64,000 nucleotides of DNA from Topomyia yanbarensis (Eukaryota > Arthropoda > Insecta > Diptera > Culicidae), in assembly GCF_030247195.1 (NCBI RefSeq), contig NC_080672.1, positions 312,382,127-312,446,126 of the forward strand. Direction: 5' to 3'. The position numbers and the translations under genes were made by a program. The stretch's first letter is position 1. Every line of letters starts with the position of its first letter. Positions 25,328 through 38,549 of the stretch are shown here, piece after piece. Under the pieces are notes generated by a model. That model did no database searches and was not told the origin of the DNA. It saw only the letters and a list, made by a program, of their open reading frames with translations.

Positions 25328-27148
25328 TTAGAGTAAAAATTTCTGAAGTGGCCCCCCCATTTTTCACAAAGTTGTGAATTTTGCAAAACATGTTTTAATT
25401 TTATTGTTTAGGTACACCTAAGCATCTTTGTGAAATATTTTGTCGTTATTCGAAATATTTCTAATAGTTTTAGTTAATTGAAAATTTATACACCTTTTCA
25501 TTAAAATATTTTTTACAGCCAAAGCTTAATTTCGAATCGCACCAAACTTCACTGGTGGTTTAACAAATGTTTAGTCTAGAAAATGTCGAAAAAAGTTTTT
25601 AAAAATGTTAACTATTTCGTCTATTTTTTAAACAATTTAAAAAAAAAATGCAGTTTCATTGGTTTCTTCACGCGATATTCATACCGTTCAAGTTGTAAAA
25701 TGTTGCATATATTATCAGCTTTCAATTCCAAGAAAAAAAATTTTGAGCAAGCATGAGGTTTTTAAAATATTTGATTTTTTGTGTTACCCGGCATGCGAAA
25801 AACAACGCGCGAGCGAAACAGTCGCTGGCCGCTACGGCACGCTTGGACCAGGATTGCACTAGCGAACCTGCCGTACGCTCCGCGACACGTTTAGACAAGT
25901 ATAAAAGTGTGTATAATGAGTTTCGGTTGACAAATGGCGTGTGACGGACTCAATCAATCAGTTTTAGGAGACCAGTTGGTGCGATTATACTTTATACATA
26001 CCTACTGTTTATATTGTTTGTACAAACAGTTTATTAGTTCATCGTTTTCGTTTGTTGAAATAAGTTATAGTTCTGTGGTTGATAGGTCACCCGGAAGAGT
26101 GCAGTAATTCTTTGCATAAAATAAAAAAAGCATAACCAATGTGCGAGGGAAAATCTTTCCGTTGATTCGCATAAATTAAAATATATGAAATATGGATTGC
26201 AAATATGCAATCGAATTGATATTTACATATGCTAAAGAAATGGTTATTCTCCCGTGAGCAAGAACAGATCTTCAATGAAGCAATAAATAAACTACCGCGT
26301 ATAGAGCTAGTTTGTACTGATTATACATTATACTGTTTGTACAATTAAAAAAAATTACAATGGTTTGATTGGACGAAGAGTTATTTCAAAAATAATAATT
26401 CTCTATTTTGCACTATGAAACTCACGCTTCTCAGCAAAAAAACTTGTCCTGAAATGCAATAACAATTGATGAAGGTAAATTAGATGGTAAATTTTCAGAT
26501 GACAAAGGATGTGTAAAACTGAGGATTATCGATAAGACTATCGCAACGAAACTAATTCTCTAGCTTTGCATTTGATGTAGTCAGAGTCGTGGCGAGCTCC
26601 CACCGACTCGCTCATGCGATGTTGGTCCAAGCGTGCCGTGGCGGCCAGCGACTGTTTCGCTCGCGCGTTGTTTTTCGCATGCCGGGTAACACAAAAAATC
26701 AAATATTTTAAAAACATTATGTTTGCTCAAAAAATTTTATTCTTGGAATTGAAAGCTGATAAAATATGCAACATTTTACAACTTAAACGGTATGAATATT
26801 GCGTGAAGAAACCATTTAAAACTGCATTTTTTGAAAAAATTGTTTAAAAAATAGTAGAAATAGTTAACATTTGTTTAAACTTTTTTCGACATTTTATAGA
26901 CTAAACATTTGTTAAACCACCAGTGAAGTTTGGTGCAATTCAAAATTAAGCTTTGGCTGTAAAAAATATTATAATAAAAAGGTGTATAAAATTTCAATTA
27001 ACTAAAACTATTAGAAATATTTCGAATAACGACAAAATATTTCACGAAGATGTTTAGGGGTACCTAAACAATAAAATTAAAACATGTTTTGCAAAATTCA
27101 CAACTTTGTGAAAAATGGGGGGGGCCACTTCAGAAATTTTTACTCTTA
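25328..27148. mobile_element. Element with inverted arms of about 520 bp, TTA-flanked
   Basis: The arms 25331-25851 and 26623-27145 are reverse complements over about 520 bp with scattered substitutions and small indels. The outer ends are GAGTAAAAATTTCTGAAGTG. Both ends are flanked by TTA (25328-25330, 27146-27148), compatible with a 3-bp target duplication as in PIF/Harbinger, although the ends do not look typical of that group. The central 771 bp has no long reading frame. The whole is a large non-autonomous palindrome. The family is not recognised. Confidence 0.8.
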
Positions 27149-29040
27149 CAGTTTTACCAACCAACGAATATCAATAAAAAAAATCTTCCGATATCATCTA
27201 TCTCTATCCTATACCTTTTCCCGTGGTAAGCTCAAGAATGGCTATTGTCGCTACAAGTGATTCTCAACTAGTTACCATAATTAACTCTGTACAACCCACT
27301 CTCATCCGATTGATGAGCGATAATGGAAAATACTGATTTAAAAAAGTCTGATCCATTTTATCTTTGAGAACGATAACTTTCCCGTCCTGATGCTCAAAAC
27401 TATGAACACCCACTGTTTCACATTACGTATTTTTGCAAAAAATCGTTGAGAAAACGGACTGCTGAGGGTTAAGTAGAGATAAAGAATATAATCCTGATAC
27501 ACAATGAAGCTTTACATCCTTTTCGCTGTGCCGTCATCTCAACCATTGTTACTTTTACTTTAAACGGGAGATCGTAGGATCCGATTACGGCGCACTTTCA
27601 AGTAAGCAATCATAACTTAAAACCACTCCAGTTTGCTCCCTTTACTCCTGGTGTATACTGACAGCTTCACAGCAACAACTTGTAGCAACCAAAGGGAGAC
27701 AAAATCTGTCCGAGAAAAAGTTAGCAGAAAGGGAAGATACCCTGAAATAGAATCCCTAATTTATTTTGCGTAAATGTATCTGCTAAGCCAATCAACCCCG
27801 CTCGAGATGCGGCAAATTTGATTGTGCTGAAAGCTGACACAAACGACCAACGTCGCGTGTCACAAAATAGATCATTAACGATAATTTATGTCCATAGTAA
27901 TTAGACAACTAATTATTGAATAAATTTGGACTCACTAGTCGACGCGGTTGTTATCTTCACATCCACTACCGAACATGGACATTTTTGATCCGGTCTCTAG
28001 CTGAGTAGCAGGCATAGTAGAACCAGGAAAAAAGCTCGCCATTATCACCGTGATGAAGCAGTCACTGTGGTTCCGTTAGAGCAACAAGTTTTAATTAGAA
28101 TTGACATTTAATTTATGTATTCCAATTTATGTATTCCAAGTCCAGGACAGCTTCTCAGTGTTGATAGTTATTAAATAGCTTTCTTCCAGCTTGTTTAGCA
28201 AAAAGCTCAGATTTTGGGTGGTTGCCCATACATTTCATTCTGAATAATTATTTCAGTCTCACACCTATCACTAGCTTATGGTGAATCAGGGACAAAGGAT
28301 CAGTAAGGAGCTCAGGCTTATGGAACTAATTGTATGCCAGCCAACTCTCCGTGCGAGAAAATAGTACAGGAAACAAGAAATCATGACAAGGAAATTAGTG
28401 CAGAAAGGTTACATTATAACACGACAATACTAGGTAAAAGCAAATAGCATCTACACATGACGAGCTAGAGTTTCCCGGAAACTGTAGTTATTTATTTTGA
28501 CCACAATTATGTTAATAATGCTCATAAGTTCCTATCTTATGCCTTCCCATGAGTCTATTGGTGGAATTTAATCCTTAGACTGTCTTATGCAGTAGTAGCA
28601 AAGAGTATAGGAATGGAGATGGGCGTCTGAATCCAACCGTAAAAGTAGATACTTGATCTAAGATCAATTCCAATACGATTTTCATCTAAAAAACAACTTA
28701 AAATTCGTAACGTCTACAGTTTTAGATTCTAACTTCCGTAAATGATAAGTTTATAAATTCGGATAACCTCGAATCGAGATTCGTACATTTTGACCACGCA
28801 GTAATCCACACCAACAATAAGAAATACTATACTTTTCCATACAACGTCTTATCATATGGCAACTTTCTAATCCAACTAACATAACATAAAATGAATGAAC
28901 AAAATATACCTGTAAGCCGCTATGGGAGCTGGTGCACGAAGCATAAGCTCCCATAGCTTTCAAGAACAGTATTTTTATAGAAGGAAACTTCTATGTAGAG
29001 AAGCTAGCTACTTAACCCCGTTTTCATAGCTATCAACGAA
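27149..29040. other. Unassigned tract
   Basis: No gene or family is recognised. A 14-bp direct duplication (AATTTATGTATTCC) lies at about 28108-28138. Confidence 0.5.
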
Positions 29041-29043
29041 AAT

Positions 29044-29487
29044 GGCATGAAAAATCCATGTAAAATGCCTCGTGCATGTATACTTGCAAATAGTGCTACT
29101 GACGTATGTATTATATTCGACCCCATGCGATATTTCTACTATCACAGTTAATATGGCTGTTGATAACATAGACAGGAAATATGTCTATTGTTCGGTATAT
29201 TTGCCACATAATAAATCATCTCCTTCTGATGATTTCAAAAGAGTTGTATAATACTGTGCCGGGGATGGGCCACTACTCATAATCGGCAGAGATGCAAATA
29301 ACCATCACATAATTTGGGGCAGCTCAGATATTGATTTGAGAGGAACTGCATTGATGGAATACTTAAGCAACACAAAGCGGCATATACACAATGTAGGAAA
29401 TCTTCCAACATTTTCACGATCTGGCAGGGAAGAGGTGTTAGATGCAACCCTCTGCTCCGACAGTATTACACATGAAATGGCAAACCG
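29044..29487 (+). mobile_element. LINE endonuclease-domain fragment
   Basis: One frame gives PRACILANSATDVCIIFDP. After a +1 shift the next frame gives YVYCSVYLPHNKSSPSDDF, then LLIIGRDANNHHIIWGSSD, a RGTALMEYLS block and a REEVLDATLCSD block. These are the ordered motifs of the apurinic-type endonuclease of I/LOA/Jockey-like elements. GRDANxHHxxWGSS is the conserved catalytic-region box (usually GDxNAHH). A stop at 29249 and the frameshift make it a pseudogene. Confidence 0.8.
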
Positions 29488-30630
29488 GCCTGTACTGAAC
29501 ATTTTCCTAGATATCATTAGAGTAGAGTTGGGTCAAGTAGATCAATTTTCTTATGCGATGGTATTTTTGCACAGATTTCGACAAACAAGCACTCGTTATA
29601 AATCTGCCAACGTTTTGGCAATAATAATGGTTTTATGTTTGGCCAAATATTTTTCAAGCAAAATCCAATAAGGCGAAAGTACTTTTTTCGATGTTTTTAA
29701 AATCTGGGGGTACGATAGGTTACTATATTCGAGGTTAAATTAAACAATGTGCACGCCTAGAAATCACCGGTTCCACTTTAATTTGAAGAATATTAATACT
29801 GACGATTGTTTAAAAATTAAGTTGACGTCATTCAGATAAGAAGATTAGAAGTGGCAAATGATGTGAAAAATTATGAAACCGCGAAAGGAAATGTTGAAAA
29901 AACTTGTTGTTTCGGCGTCTGGCTTTGTACTTGCGAATGACTTCTGCGGTGCCCTTGTCATTGCCAGAGTGTGGAATTGAAGTTCCGGCTCGCGTGGTTG
30001 CTTAGCTGTGACAGGATCATTAGTGGCCTATAGTGCTCCCAAACGGCTCACCTATCGTGCCCCCAAGCGTATGTTTTATGTTGATGTCCGTATTTTTTTT
30101 TTTTTTTAAACACAAATATCGAAAAACCAACACAAAACTCGTGTTCAGCATTAATTTTGACATAATAAAAAATCCACTTGAATTTTTTTTTTACATTGAT
30201 TAAATGTACTGTACTGAGGACGAAAGATAATGCTTTTCGCGGAAAAGCACGAGAAAAATAAAAATAAATGACTAATACAGCAGATCAATGGTAAAAGCCG
30301 AAATAACAGTAGTCAACAATGTTCTCTACCGTTTCTCTAAATCACATAAGATGAGCGACATCTGCAATAACATAGCAAAGGTAATGCCTTGTACCTTTTG
30401 TTCCCCCATACCTATTGGACCCCATTCTAATCTACATATTGTTATCCCAAATCTATGAACTAGGCCCTTTACGAAGAGATCTTGGCGACTAGGTTTCATG
30501 GGCATTTTCCAATGATTTAATCTTCAAGTGACTTGGATAAGGTTGTATGCCGAATTTGCTTGACTTGAAAAGTTATGTAGAAGAGTTTTGAATCGCAGAC
30601 GCAGAGACGGGTCGATGGCATTTGAATCGG
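29488..30630. other. Unassigned tract
   Basis: Beyond the end of the LINE fragment I see AT-rich sequence with T-runs and no recognisable feature. Confidence 0.5.
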
Positions 30631-30635
30631 CTTGA

Positions 30636-30973
30636 TAGAATACTCTCTTTAGGCTGTTAGGACGAATGCTGAAATTTTTACTATTTTCTGAAAGATTCAT
30701 TTATTAGACAGTTATTTCAGTATTTCAAATGGAAATACCGAAAGAAGATATACGTATATCAAATGTTCTGCTGTTGCCAAATGAATTGATTCAATATCAT
30801 TAAGTGCAGTTACCAGATGAGAATCTATATGTTTGAATAATTTAGATTTCGATGAACGTGTACCGATATTTCGAAAATTTCCAATAGCAATTCCGAAATA
30901 ACTGGTTTTAATACAACCTTTCGGAAGACAGTAAAAATTGCAGCATTCGTTTAACAGCCTAAAGTGTATTCTA
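30636..30973. mobile_element. TA-flanked MITE, 334 bp
   Basis: The ends GAATACTCTCTTTAGGCTGT and its counterpart form inverted repeats of about 50 bp with some mismatches, including the internal word CGAATGCTG. TA precedes the left end (30636-30637) and follows the right end (30972-30973), consistent with Tc1/mariner-type mobilisation. No coding frame is present. Confidence 0.7.
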
Positions 30974-32030
30974 CTTCACTTCGGTTATGTCTCTGAAATT
31001 ACCTGCTCATCTTTTTTTTGGAAGACCGAGCCGTACTCCAAGCGGAAATCTTCGTGATTCTCTGGCGTACAATCGGCATTTCAACGGAGAATTCGCGATG
31101 ATTTTTTTTTTTGCTTTGACAGTGAGGCTAACCCAAAAGCAGTACGGTAAATTCGAGATCGACATTAGTGATTGCACGTCAAAGTAAAATCTAAGATCTT
31201 AGCATTTCAAATGATATCTACCATTTATAGATACTCACACCTTCTGTTGAAATAATGTTGGAGATCATTACGCCTACAAGTACTTATAGAGAATCAAGCC
31301 TTAAGACCATTTTATTAGATATTTGATAGCTTCACCAAAGTTGTTGAGAAGGCTATTACAAACAACTTAGATGAAGAAATCTTATATGTATGCAGTATTC
31401 CGAGCCCGTCTACCTAGAAGCAAATAGATAATGCTATTATTCATCATTTTCCGTCTACTTTCCGAAAAGCAAAATATGGTATCGTCACACTCAAGCTGTT
31501 TTTCTCTGTCAAACAGTATAATATAATAGGTAAAGGTAATCAATGTGATTGACGGATTATTTATAATGTAAACTAAATTACATCTAATAGTAATAGTAAA
31601 TAAAAATACAAACTAAGAACAAGTGAAAACCCTAACATTGAGTAAAGTCGAATTATTGAATACCCTCAGTTCCAATCAACGTAGGGAATATGCACACCGA
31701 ACCTGAATCATTTCCTATGGTGAAAACAGCTCAACAACAGTCAGGGCGAATAAATACATCGGCCTTTCCTATTTGGTAAATTGATTGGCTCACATAGATG
31801 ACAGACACAAACCGGAAGTAAAGTCTTGTCTGGCCTCAACCGGCGTCTGTTGACTTATACTTTACAGCTCTGCAACCTGTTTTTGCTTTATTGTTTGTCT
31901 CCTACGCGACTGGGTAATCAATCAAGCGAAGAGACTTTTTCCGATAGAATACTCTGTAATTATTGGGGGTAGAATAAATTTTGATGGTTTTATGAGAAAC
32001 CAATACAAAGAAAATATACACATCGGATTT

Positions 32031-32566
32031 AAGGGTAAGTCCTCAATTAATGCAACACTTTCAATTCGCGTAACTTTTTTCAGACTTGATCGAAATGAAC
32101 CAAATTTAGAGTGTATTCTTTACATCCGCTAAGTTTTTCAGCTATTACTGAGATTGTGGTCGATATGAAGAAAATTAGCCAAACGTTCCCGAAAGGATTT
32201 TCTTCACCTACATGCAGCGTTGCCAATATTCCAGATTTATCTGGAATCTTACAGATTTTTCCCATTTCAATAGACATTCGTTCAAGGCAGACATTTTGCC
32301 AGATTTTTTAAAATTTGCCAGATTTTTCCAGATATTCTAAATTCCACGTTACACCCCAGATGGGATGCCATTATGGCAGATTTATCTGACATAGCTAGAG
32401 TTTGTTTAAGCTTCTAGCAATAAGACAAAAAACTGGGTCATAATTTCCCAAACAAAAATCGATTAATATATGTTCTGAATTACTGTAAAACTTTGGTTTC
32501 ATTTCTATAACTATAGCCGATTCAATAATTAATGTAAAGTGTCGCAATAAATAATGACTCACCCTT
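32031..32566. mobile_element. Decayed element with AAGGGTRAGTC ends, about 535 bp
   Basis: The left end AAGGGTAAGTC is followed by a word meaning TGCAACACTTT. Read from the other side, the right end gives AAGGGTGAGTC followed by TGCGACACTTT. The repeats are about 36 bp with several mismatches. Inside are repeated TGCCAGATTTTTCCAGAT-like words (32230-32340). TA is visible only on the left, so the target duplication is uncertain. Confidence 0.55.
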
Positions 32567-34990
32567 CAATTTCAGCCAGTTTGGGTATTTTCGATTACTG
32601 TTTAGTATGACTGTAAATACCACTGCTGAAATAGGAAGCTGTTTTCTTTAGAATTCGATGCCTCGGAATGCTCTTGAAAGGTGTCTATGGAAATAATTAA
32701 CTGACTTGTTTAACGCCCACTCTACGCAAAACATGTTCAATCAAATTGGGTTTCTATTGAATTGTTTAGTGTTCGAAGCAAATAGGATCATTGAAGAGCT
32801 TTCGATATTCAATTTGACTGCATCTTTGCCTTCCATCACAATCATTGCGCATCAAACTGATAACTATCTCTCTCGTTAGTATTCAAACCATCTTCATACA
32901 GCGTGAAATCGCTAACTACTTGCCATCGGCAGGCAATAAACCAGAGATGATATATTAATAAATATTTCCACGATATTTCCCATCGTCGCATTTTTTTTTA
33001 TTATTTCCAATTCGCAGGTTTTCACCACGAGCTATCAGCTTGAGGGACGAAAATAGAAAACCTTTTAAAATAACTCTCATGTGCAATCCATTTGCGATCG
33101 CTCAGGAATTCGCCCCTTCCAAACCGCCCTTCCGGTTAAATGGGGATCCGTCGGCCAATCACCCTTTCCAGCTATTTGATTGTGTCGAGTCATAATCTAT
33201 CTTCGCTTCGCCACCATCGTCGTCGGCTGCGTACCAAGTGAACTAGTCGATATTGCCACTAAATGAGATTACATACTAAAAAGTGGCGGTATGCTCGCTT
33301 GGCTGTCTGATGTCGCCGCTACCATCACCACCACCCCGTTACAGACGATGTTGCTTGTTGCTTCCAGTCGAAATCGTGAGCAACATGCACGCCACACCGG
33401 GCCGACCGTTGACCCTTTCCACCCTGCACTGCGCGCGCCAACGGGTGGAGCAGGGCTACCGGTATTTTAAGAGCACCTCGTACATAGTCTAAAGACACAG
33501 CCTAGCCTCTTGATGGTGGCGAAGTGCAATAAAGTGAATAACATGATATCGATATGTATACATTCGGTTATCATCTTGTCTGAAAAAGTGATCGGGTTGG
33601 AAAGAAACTAATGTTGGAGCGACTTCTCAATACGAAACCTTTTAATGAAGGAATTCAGTGAACACTTAATATCACTAACAATCAAACCATGTTCGTTCGC
33701 AAAACAATTATATCCAGTTTACGAAGAACTAGTATTCTCGTTAGGCTGTAGGCTTTCGACAATTTGTCAGCATAGGGAACTACTAATGGCATAACACTCT
33801 TATTGAGTTATAAATCCGAGCAGATCGTACAAACCTACCCACCCGATTATTGATCATCCACCGAATACAATTCAACAGCAGCTAATTAGTTTCACAAAGT
33901 TGCTACTTGAACCGATGATACCAATTTGGACTAGCGAACCACCTACTAACAAGGCTGAGAGTATCATCAAGTTATAATCCATCAGAACTTCTCGCTACAC
34001 CGGACCCGCTTCGCGTTAAGGTGAAAGTCCATCAGCTACTGTCTGCGTAAGATTTGGTAGCATAAATTTTCCACCTAGCGAAAATCTGTCACGGTCCTTC
34101 CGATTACCAATATAATCAAATGAAGGAATAATTGGTTGCACGAGACGCGAAATTTAAACCGGCAACAGCCATATTATTTTCCCGAGTTACCTACCGTCGA
34201 CGGCATCCTTAATATATACTCAAACAGAGCTCATCAATTATATCAGCAGATGCGAGGGGTAAGAACGTTTATTCGCAGATAAACTTTCCCCAAACGAGAG
34301 TGACGTACCATCTAGGCAATTGTTTGCTCATTGGTCCCGCAGCGGTGCCGGCATCGATGCTACTCTTGGAAGTTGTTAAAATTTAATAACTTTGATGGAA
34401 AGTTTTAGTTAGTATATAAAGTAGCGGTATGACGGAGTAGAGAGACACGGTATAAGCTCTATTCCTGCATAGCAATATTTGAATTCTATTGGGAGCGATT
34501 GGTTGTCCACCGGCATTCCGATTCTCGTTTAAAGTTTGAATGGATATTATTTAGTGTAAGGAAAATCGTTTTACATATCCCATCGAAAAAATTAAACTGA
34601 AAAATAAACCAGCAATTTACGTTTTAACTTAGAGTTGGCCACTGTCGGTACAATGAATGTTGAACAAGATTCATCATAAAAGACTCTCCGTTTGAATTAG
34701 TACCCTTCGAACTCGGTTGGACCGTATGTGGTCTGTTTTCCTCCGGATGAGATCTTAAGCAACGAATCATTTACAGATGAGTATCGCATCTCTATGCCAG
34801 CTCACGAAGGTGAGATCGACGGTGTGGGTATCAATACGATTTTGTTGCGCTGTTTGAAGTATCTCATATTTCAGTTAAGCTGCATTCAGTATCAATCGCG
34901 AAGAAAGGGACAAGATCTGTCTACCACCTCTAGTCGGTTCCGACAGCATGACGTAACAAGTTACTTTACGGTTGTCCGGACATGCCGTAG
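32567..34990. other. Unassigned tract
   Basis: No family is recognised. 33100-33500 is less AT-rich than its surroundings and contains an open frame (33283-33492) without recognisable similarity. Confidence 0.5.
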
Positions 34991-34993
34991 ACT

Positions 34994-35215
34994 TAGGTGT
35001 TTCGCATTTCTAATGCCAAAAATTCTTGACTCCTACGGTAGCAGAAAAAAAGTTAGTCGCCAGTAAGCTCTAAGCTTTCATATATGATCCTTCCACGCTT
35101 TTCTAAACTTTGTCCCTTCAACTCCTTGCTCTCCCTTGAGTACTGTGGCTCTTAATATTGAAAAATATACTTCACCTTCCAGTCCCTTGCTAATTAAATG
35201 CCGTAACAACTGTTG
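34994..35215. mobile_element. Single arm of the foldback family, second copy
   Basis: This is similar to 23640-23866 over most of its length. Shared words are AACTCCTTGCTCTCCCTTGAG, TGGCTCTTAATATTGAAAAA and the terminus TTGCTAATTAAATGCCGT. No opposite arm is seen nearby. Confidence 0.6.
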
Positions 35216-35723
35216 ACAAATTGACTCTATAGGTCATTAACAAAAAATGGTAAAAATAGGACTGTCTACCACCGTATAATAATAGATGTATGCTGCTCAA
35301 TTTACCAACGCTTGAGACATGTTGCACCTTCTTGTAAAAAATGTTCATATTCGATATGTTGTCGAGCAATATTGTCTATCACGATTTTCTTTCAAAGGTG
35401 AATTTATTTGTTCCTTCTGGTTTTGTAAGGAATCGGTCGCTTCTGTGAATATGTGGCCAGAATAAACCGGTAGACAGATGTTGCATCAAATTCAACGAAA
35501 CTACTCATCTCTTCGACTTTTGTGCCGATAAATCATCTAGTTAGGGTAATGAGTCTATTTTCACTCTATTGCTATTTGCCATCATTGTTCGACGCATTGG
35601 CTCAAATGGTAGGGCGCCTATTAGAGCACTCGATTCGAATTTTCGGTGCACTCAACCACGAGCATTTCATCTTTTTTAGGCAATTGTGTTATAATATTAC
35701 TTCTTATAAGAATGAAGCAAATG

Positions 35724-37189
35724 TAAGGGATTGTCGTATAGGTTGGGACAGCTCGATATTTTCGTTCCTATGCAGTTTTGCCATCGGTTATTTTTAGCAC
35801 ATACTAGACTCGGTTGTAGCTCGATTTTTATGTTGAAGTTATAGTTTATTCTTGTCACAACTGCACTGAACAGTGTCAAAAAATGAGCGAAAAATCTTTT
35901 GTTGGGCTGATTTTTGGGCTATCTTAAATTGAATCTTTTTCATCAAAATTGCAACGTAAATAATTTTAAAGTGTTAAGAAGTAACTGAAATGTTATTACC
36001 GATCAGAATGTTGCGTTTGCTTGATTGGATTTTTTTTTCGAAAAATAGGTTAGGACAAGTGTATCGTATAGGTTGGGACACCATGCACTTACGCATGCGT
36101 ATAAGATTGTACAAGTTTTACATGTAAAAACTGTGAGTCGGATTAACTTTGTCAAATGGAAGCAAATAATATCAATTAACAAATAAATATTAACCAAAAA
36201 AATGAATATAATGCGTTAAAGTTTAATTCTCGCGTGTTTTTTGTAAACGGCCAATAAGCATGCTGTCAAAATTCTATTTGAGAGAAAATTCCAGACAAAC
36301 CGTAACTCGCCGAGAATGGATGTTAAAATTTTATAAAAGAGAAAAGTTTTCTCTGTCGTCTACTGCTATGACTTATAATCTGCGATTAATGGTTTGTCCG
36401 GAATTTCCCTTCAAAGTGAATTTTGATAGTATGCTTATTGGCCCTTTTCAAAAAGCACGCGTGAATTTGTCTTTAATTATTTAAATTGGTTGAAGTGTCC
36501 CAACCTATACGACACAATTTTTTGGCCATTTTGCCATCATGCAGAAAATTGATCCTGAGTCTTATTTAAAATTGCAAGTAAACATCTTCCATTCGCAGAC
36601 ATCAAGCCCAGAGCCTAAAAAAATTGACATTTCTACGTGAACTTGAAAGAAAACAAAATTCACCCCCGCTGTGATGAATGAAATGTTTGCTTCGTTTCTC
36701 TCGTCATTCGTTCTCCCGACGTAGCGCAGTCAGGTTCGAACATGTTCGGTTTCAGAAGCAAAGTGAATTTTGCTTCTATGCTAGCTCTGAGAGGTATTAT
36801 TGAGCAAAAGTGCACCAGATATAGATTACGCAGTTCAATTAGGCTCGAAAATGTAGAAGATGCTAACTTCTGCCTTCAAACTGTCGACATAATAACAATT
36901 GAATGCTTTGGTTGGTGAATGAATTTATATTTCCTCTGCACTCAAGCATTCGATTCTGCATGAAATTTCAGTCAGTTGGAAAGTGAATGAATGAGGGAGG
37001 CGTTGAATCTGGATGTCGGTTTCGGTAAATGCAAGCAGAAATAGGTAACTGATTTTGAAATTTCGTGGCTCTGATCAAGCCACATAATATATCTACAAAA
37101 TGGTGTACTACAAGCTAAAAAATATTGTCATGGAAACAAAATACCAGCTTCTAAACAAACCCGTCCCAACCTAGACTACATTTCCTTAC
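35724..37189. mobile_element. Outer inverted-repeat element, about 1.47 kb
   Basis: The left end GTAAGGGATTGTCGTATAGG runs on into TTGGGAC and is complementary, with mismatches, to GTCCCAACCTAGACTACA and its continuation at the right. The interior contains a second element with the same type of ends (36059-36515). There is no intact coding frame. Confidence 0.5.
36059..36515. mobile_element. Inner element with TCGTATAGGTTGGGACAC ends, about 457 bp
   Basis: An 18-bp perfect inverted repeat (TCGTATAGGTTGGGACAC) defines both ends (36064-36081, 36495-36512). Inside, 36250-36444 is itself palindromic: GGCCAATAAGCATGCTGTCA pairs with the sequence ending in TATGCTTATTGGCC, with arms of about 60 bp. 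This gives three levels of inverted repeat when the outer element is counted. Confidence 0.7.
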
Positions 37190-37995
37190 TGATGTCAATT
37201 TTTACGCATCCCATCCTCCCTTATACTGTCAAAATAGACTCTTTACCGTGTGCGCTAACAATAAGTCAAATGAATAAAATAGTGTGTATTCAGGAGTCGT
37301 GTCGTGTTTCTTTGTATCGTGCGGTGCGTCACAACTAATTATATGTGAATTTCAGCACAGTTTTGTGAAACAACGCTCGACAACAACTAATCCCATGTGT
37401 TTTGTAAACATGAGGTCGAGGTTACTGATTAGTTATATAAATGACAACATAATAATTGGATGAAACTGTTTTAAATCTCTAAGTAAACTGGTTTTCTTTT
37501 GTTATTTGACGCTAATCACCACGCGCCTCCATGCCAGCAAAAATTAAAAATATCGGTTTAAAACCTCTTCTGGCAAAAATGGGCAAAACGTGTCCTTGAA
37601 ATTTGAAAAGTAGAGATGATTTCCCATAGAATGTATACTATGTGACCGTTCCGAACAATTTCACCTGATTGTACAGGGTACATTTGTGAAAAAAGAATTT
37701 GTTATCAGGCCACCTAAAATATATTTGTAAATAGAAATCAAAGTTCGAATCAATTTTGACCAATGTGTGAAAATGACAAACAAAGCCCTTTAAATTACCT
37801 TCGAAACAAAACTAGTTGTGCTAAAATCGGAGCAAAATTTACGAGTCACGTATATTTGAAATAAGCATTGATGCTGCAATTTCGAAAATGAAAATCATTA
37901 GAATTACCTGAATTACCAGTGACGTTTAAAATGCTATTAAAAATCTAATTCTCATTCGGTGGTCACAAAATTTGGCGATGTTATTTAATATATAG

Positions 37996-38516
<521 letters not shown>

Positions 38517-38549
38517 AAATAAAATTTTTTAGGTTTTATCCGGCCACAG

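Noticed and set aside
33106..33121. GAATTCGCCCCTTCC resembling a cloning-vector junction
   Set aside because: It differs from the usual vector sequence and the flanks are ordinary genomic DNA.
33283..33492. 69-codon frame in a less AT-rich patch
   Set aside because: The composition is intriguing, but there is no similarity, splice sites or start context that I can support.
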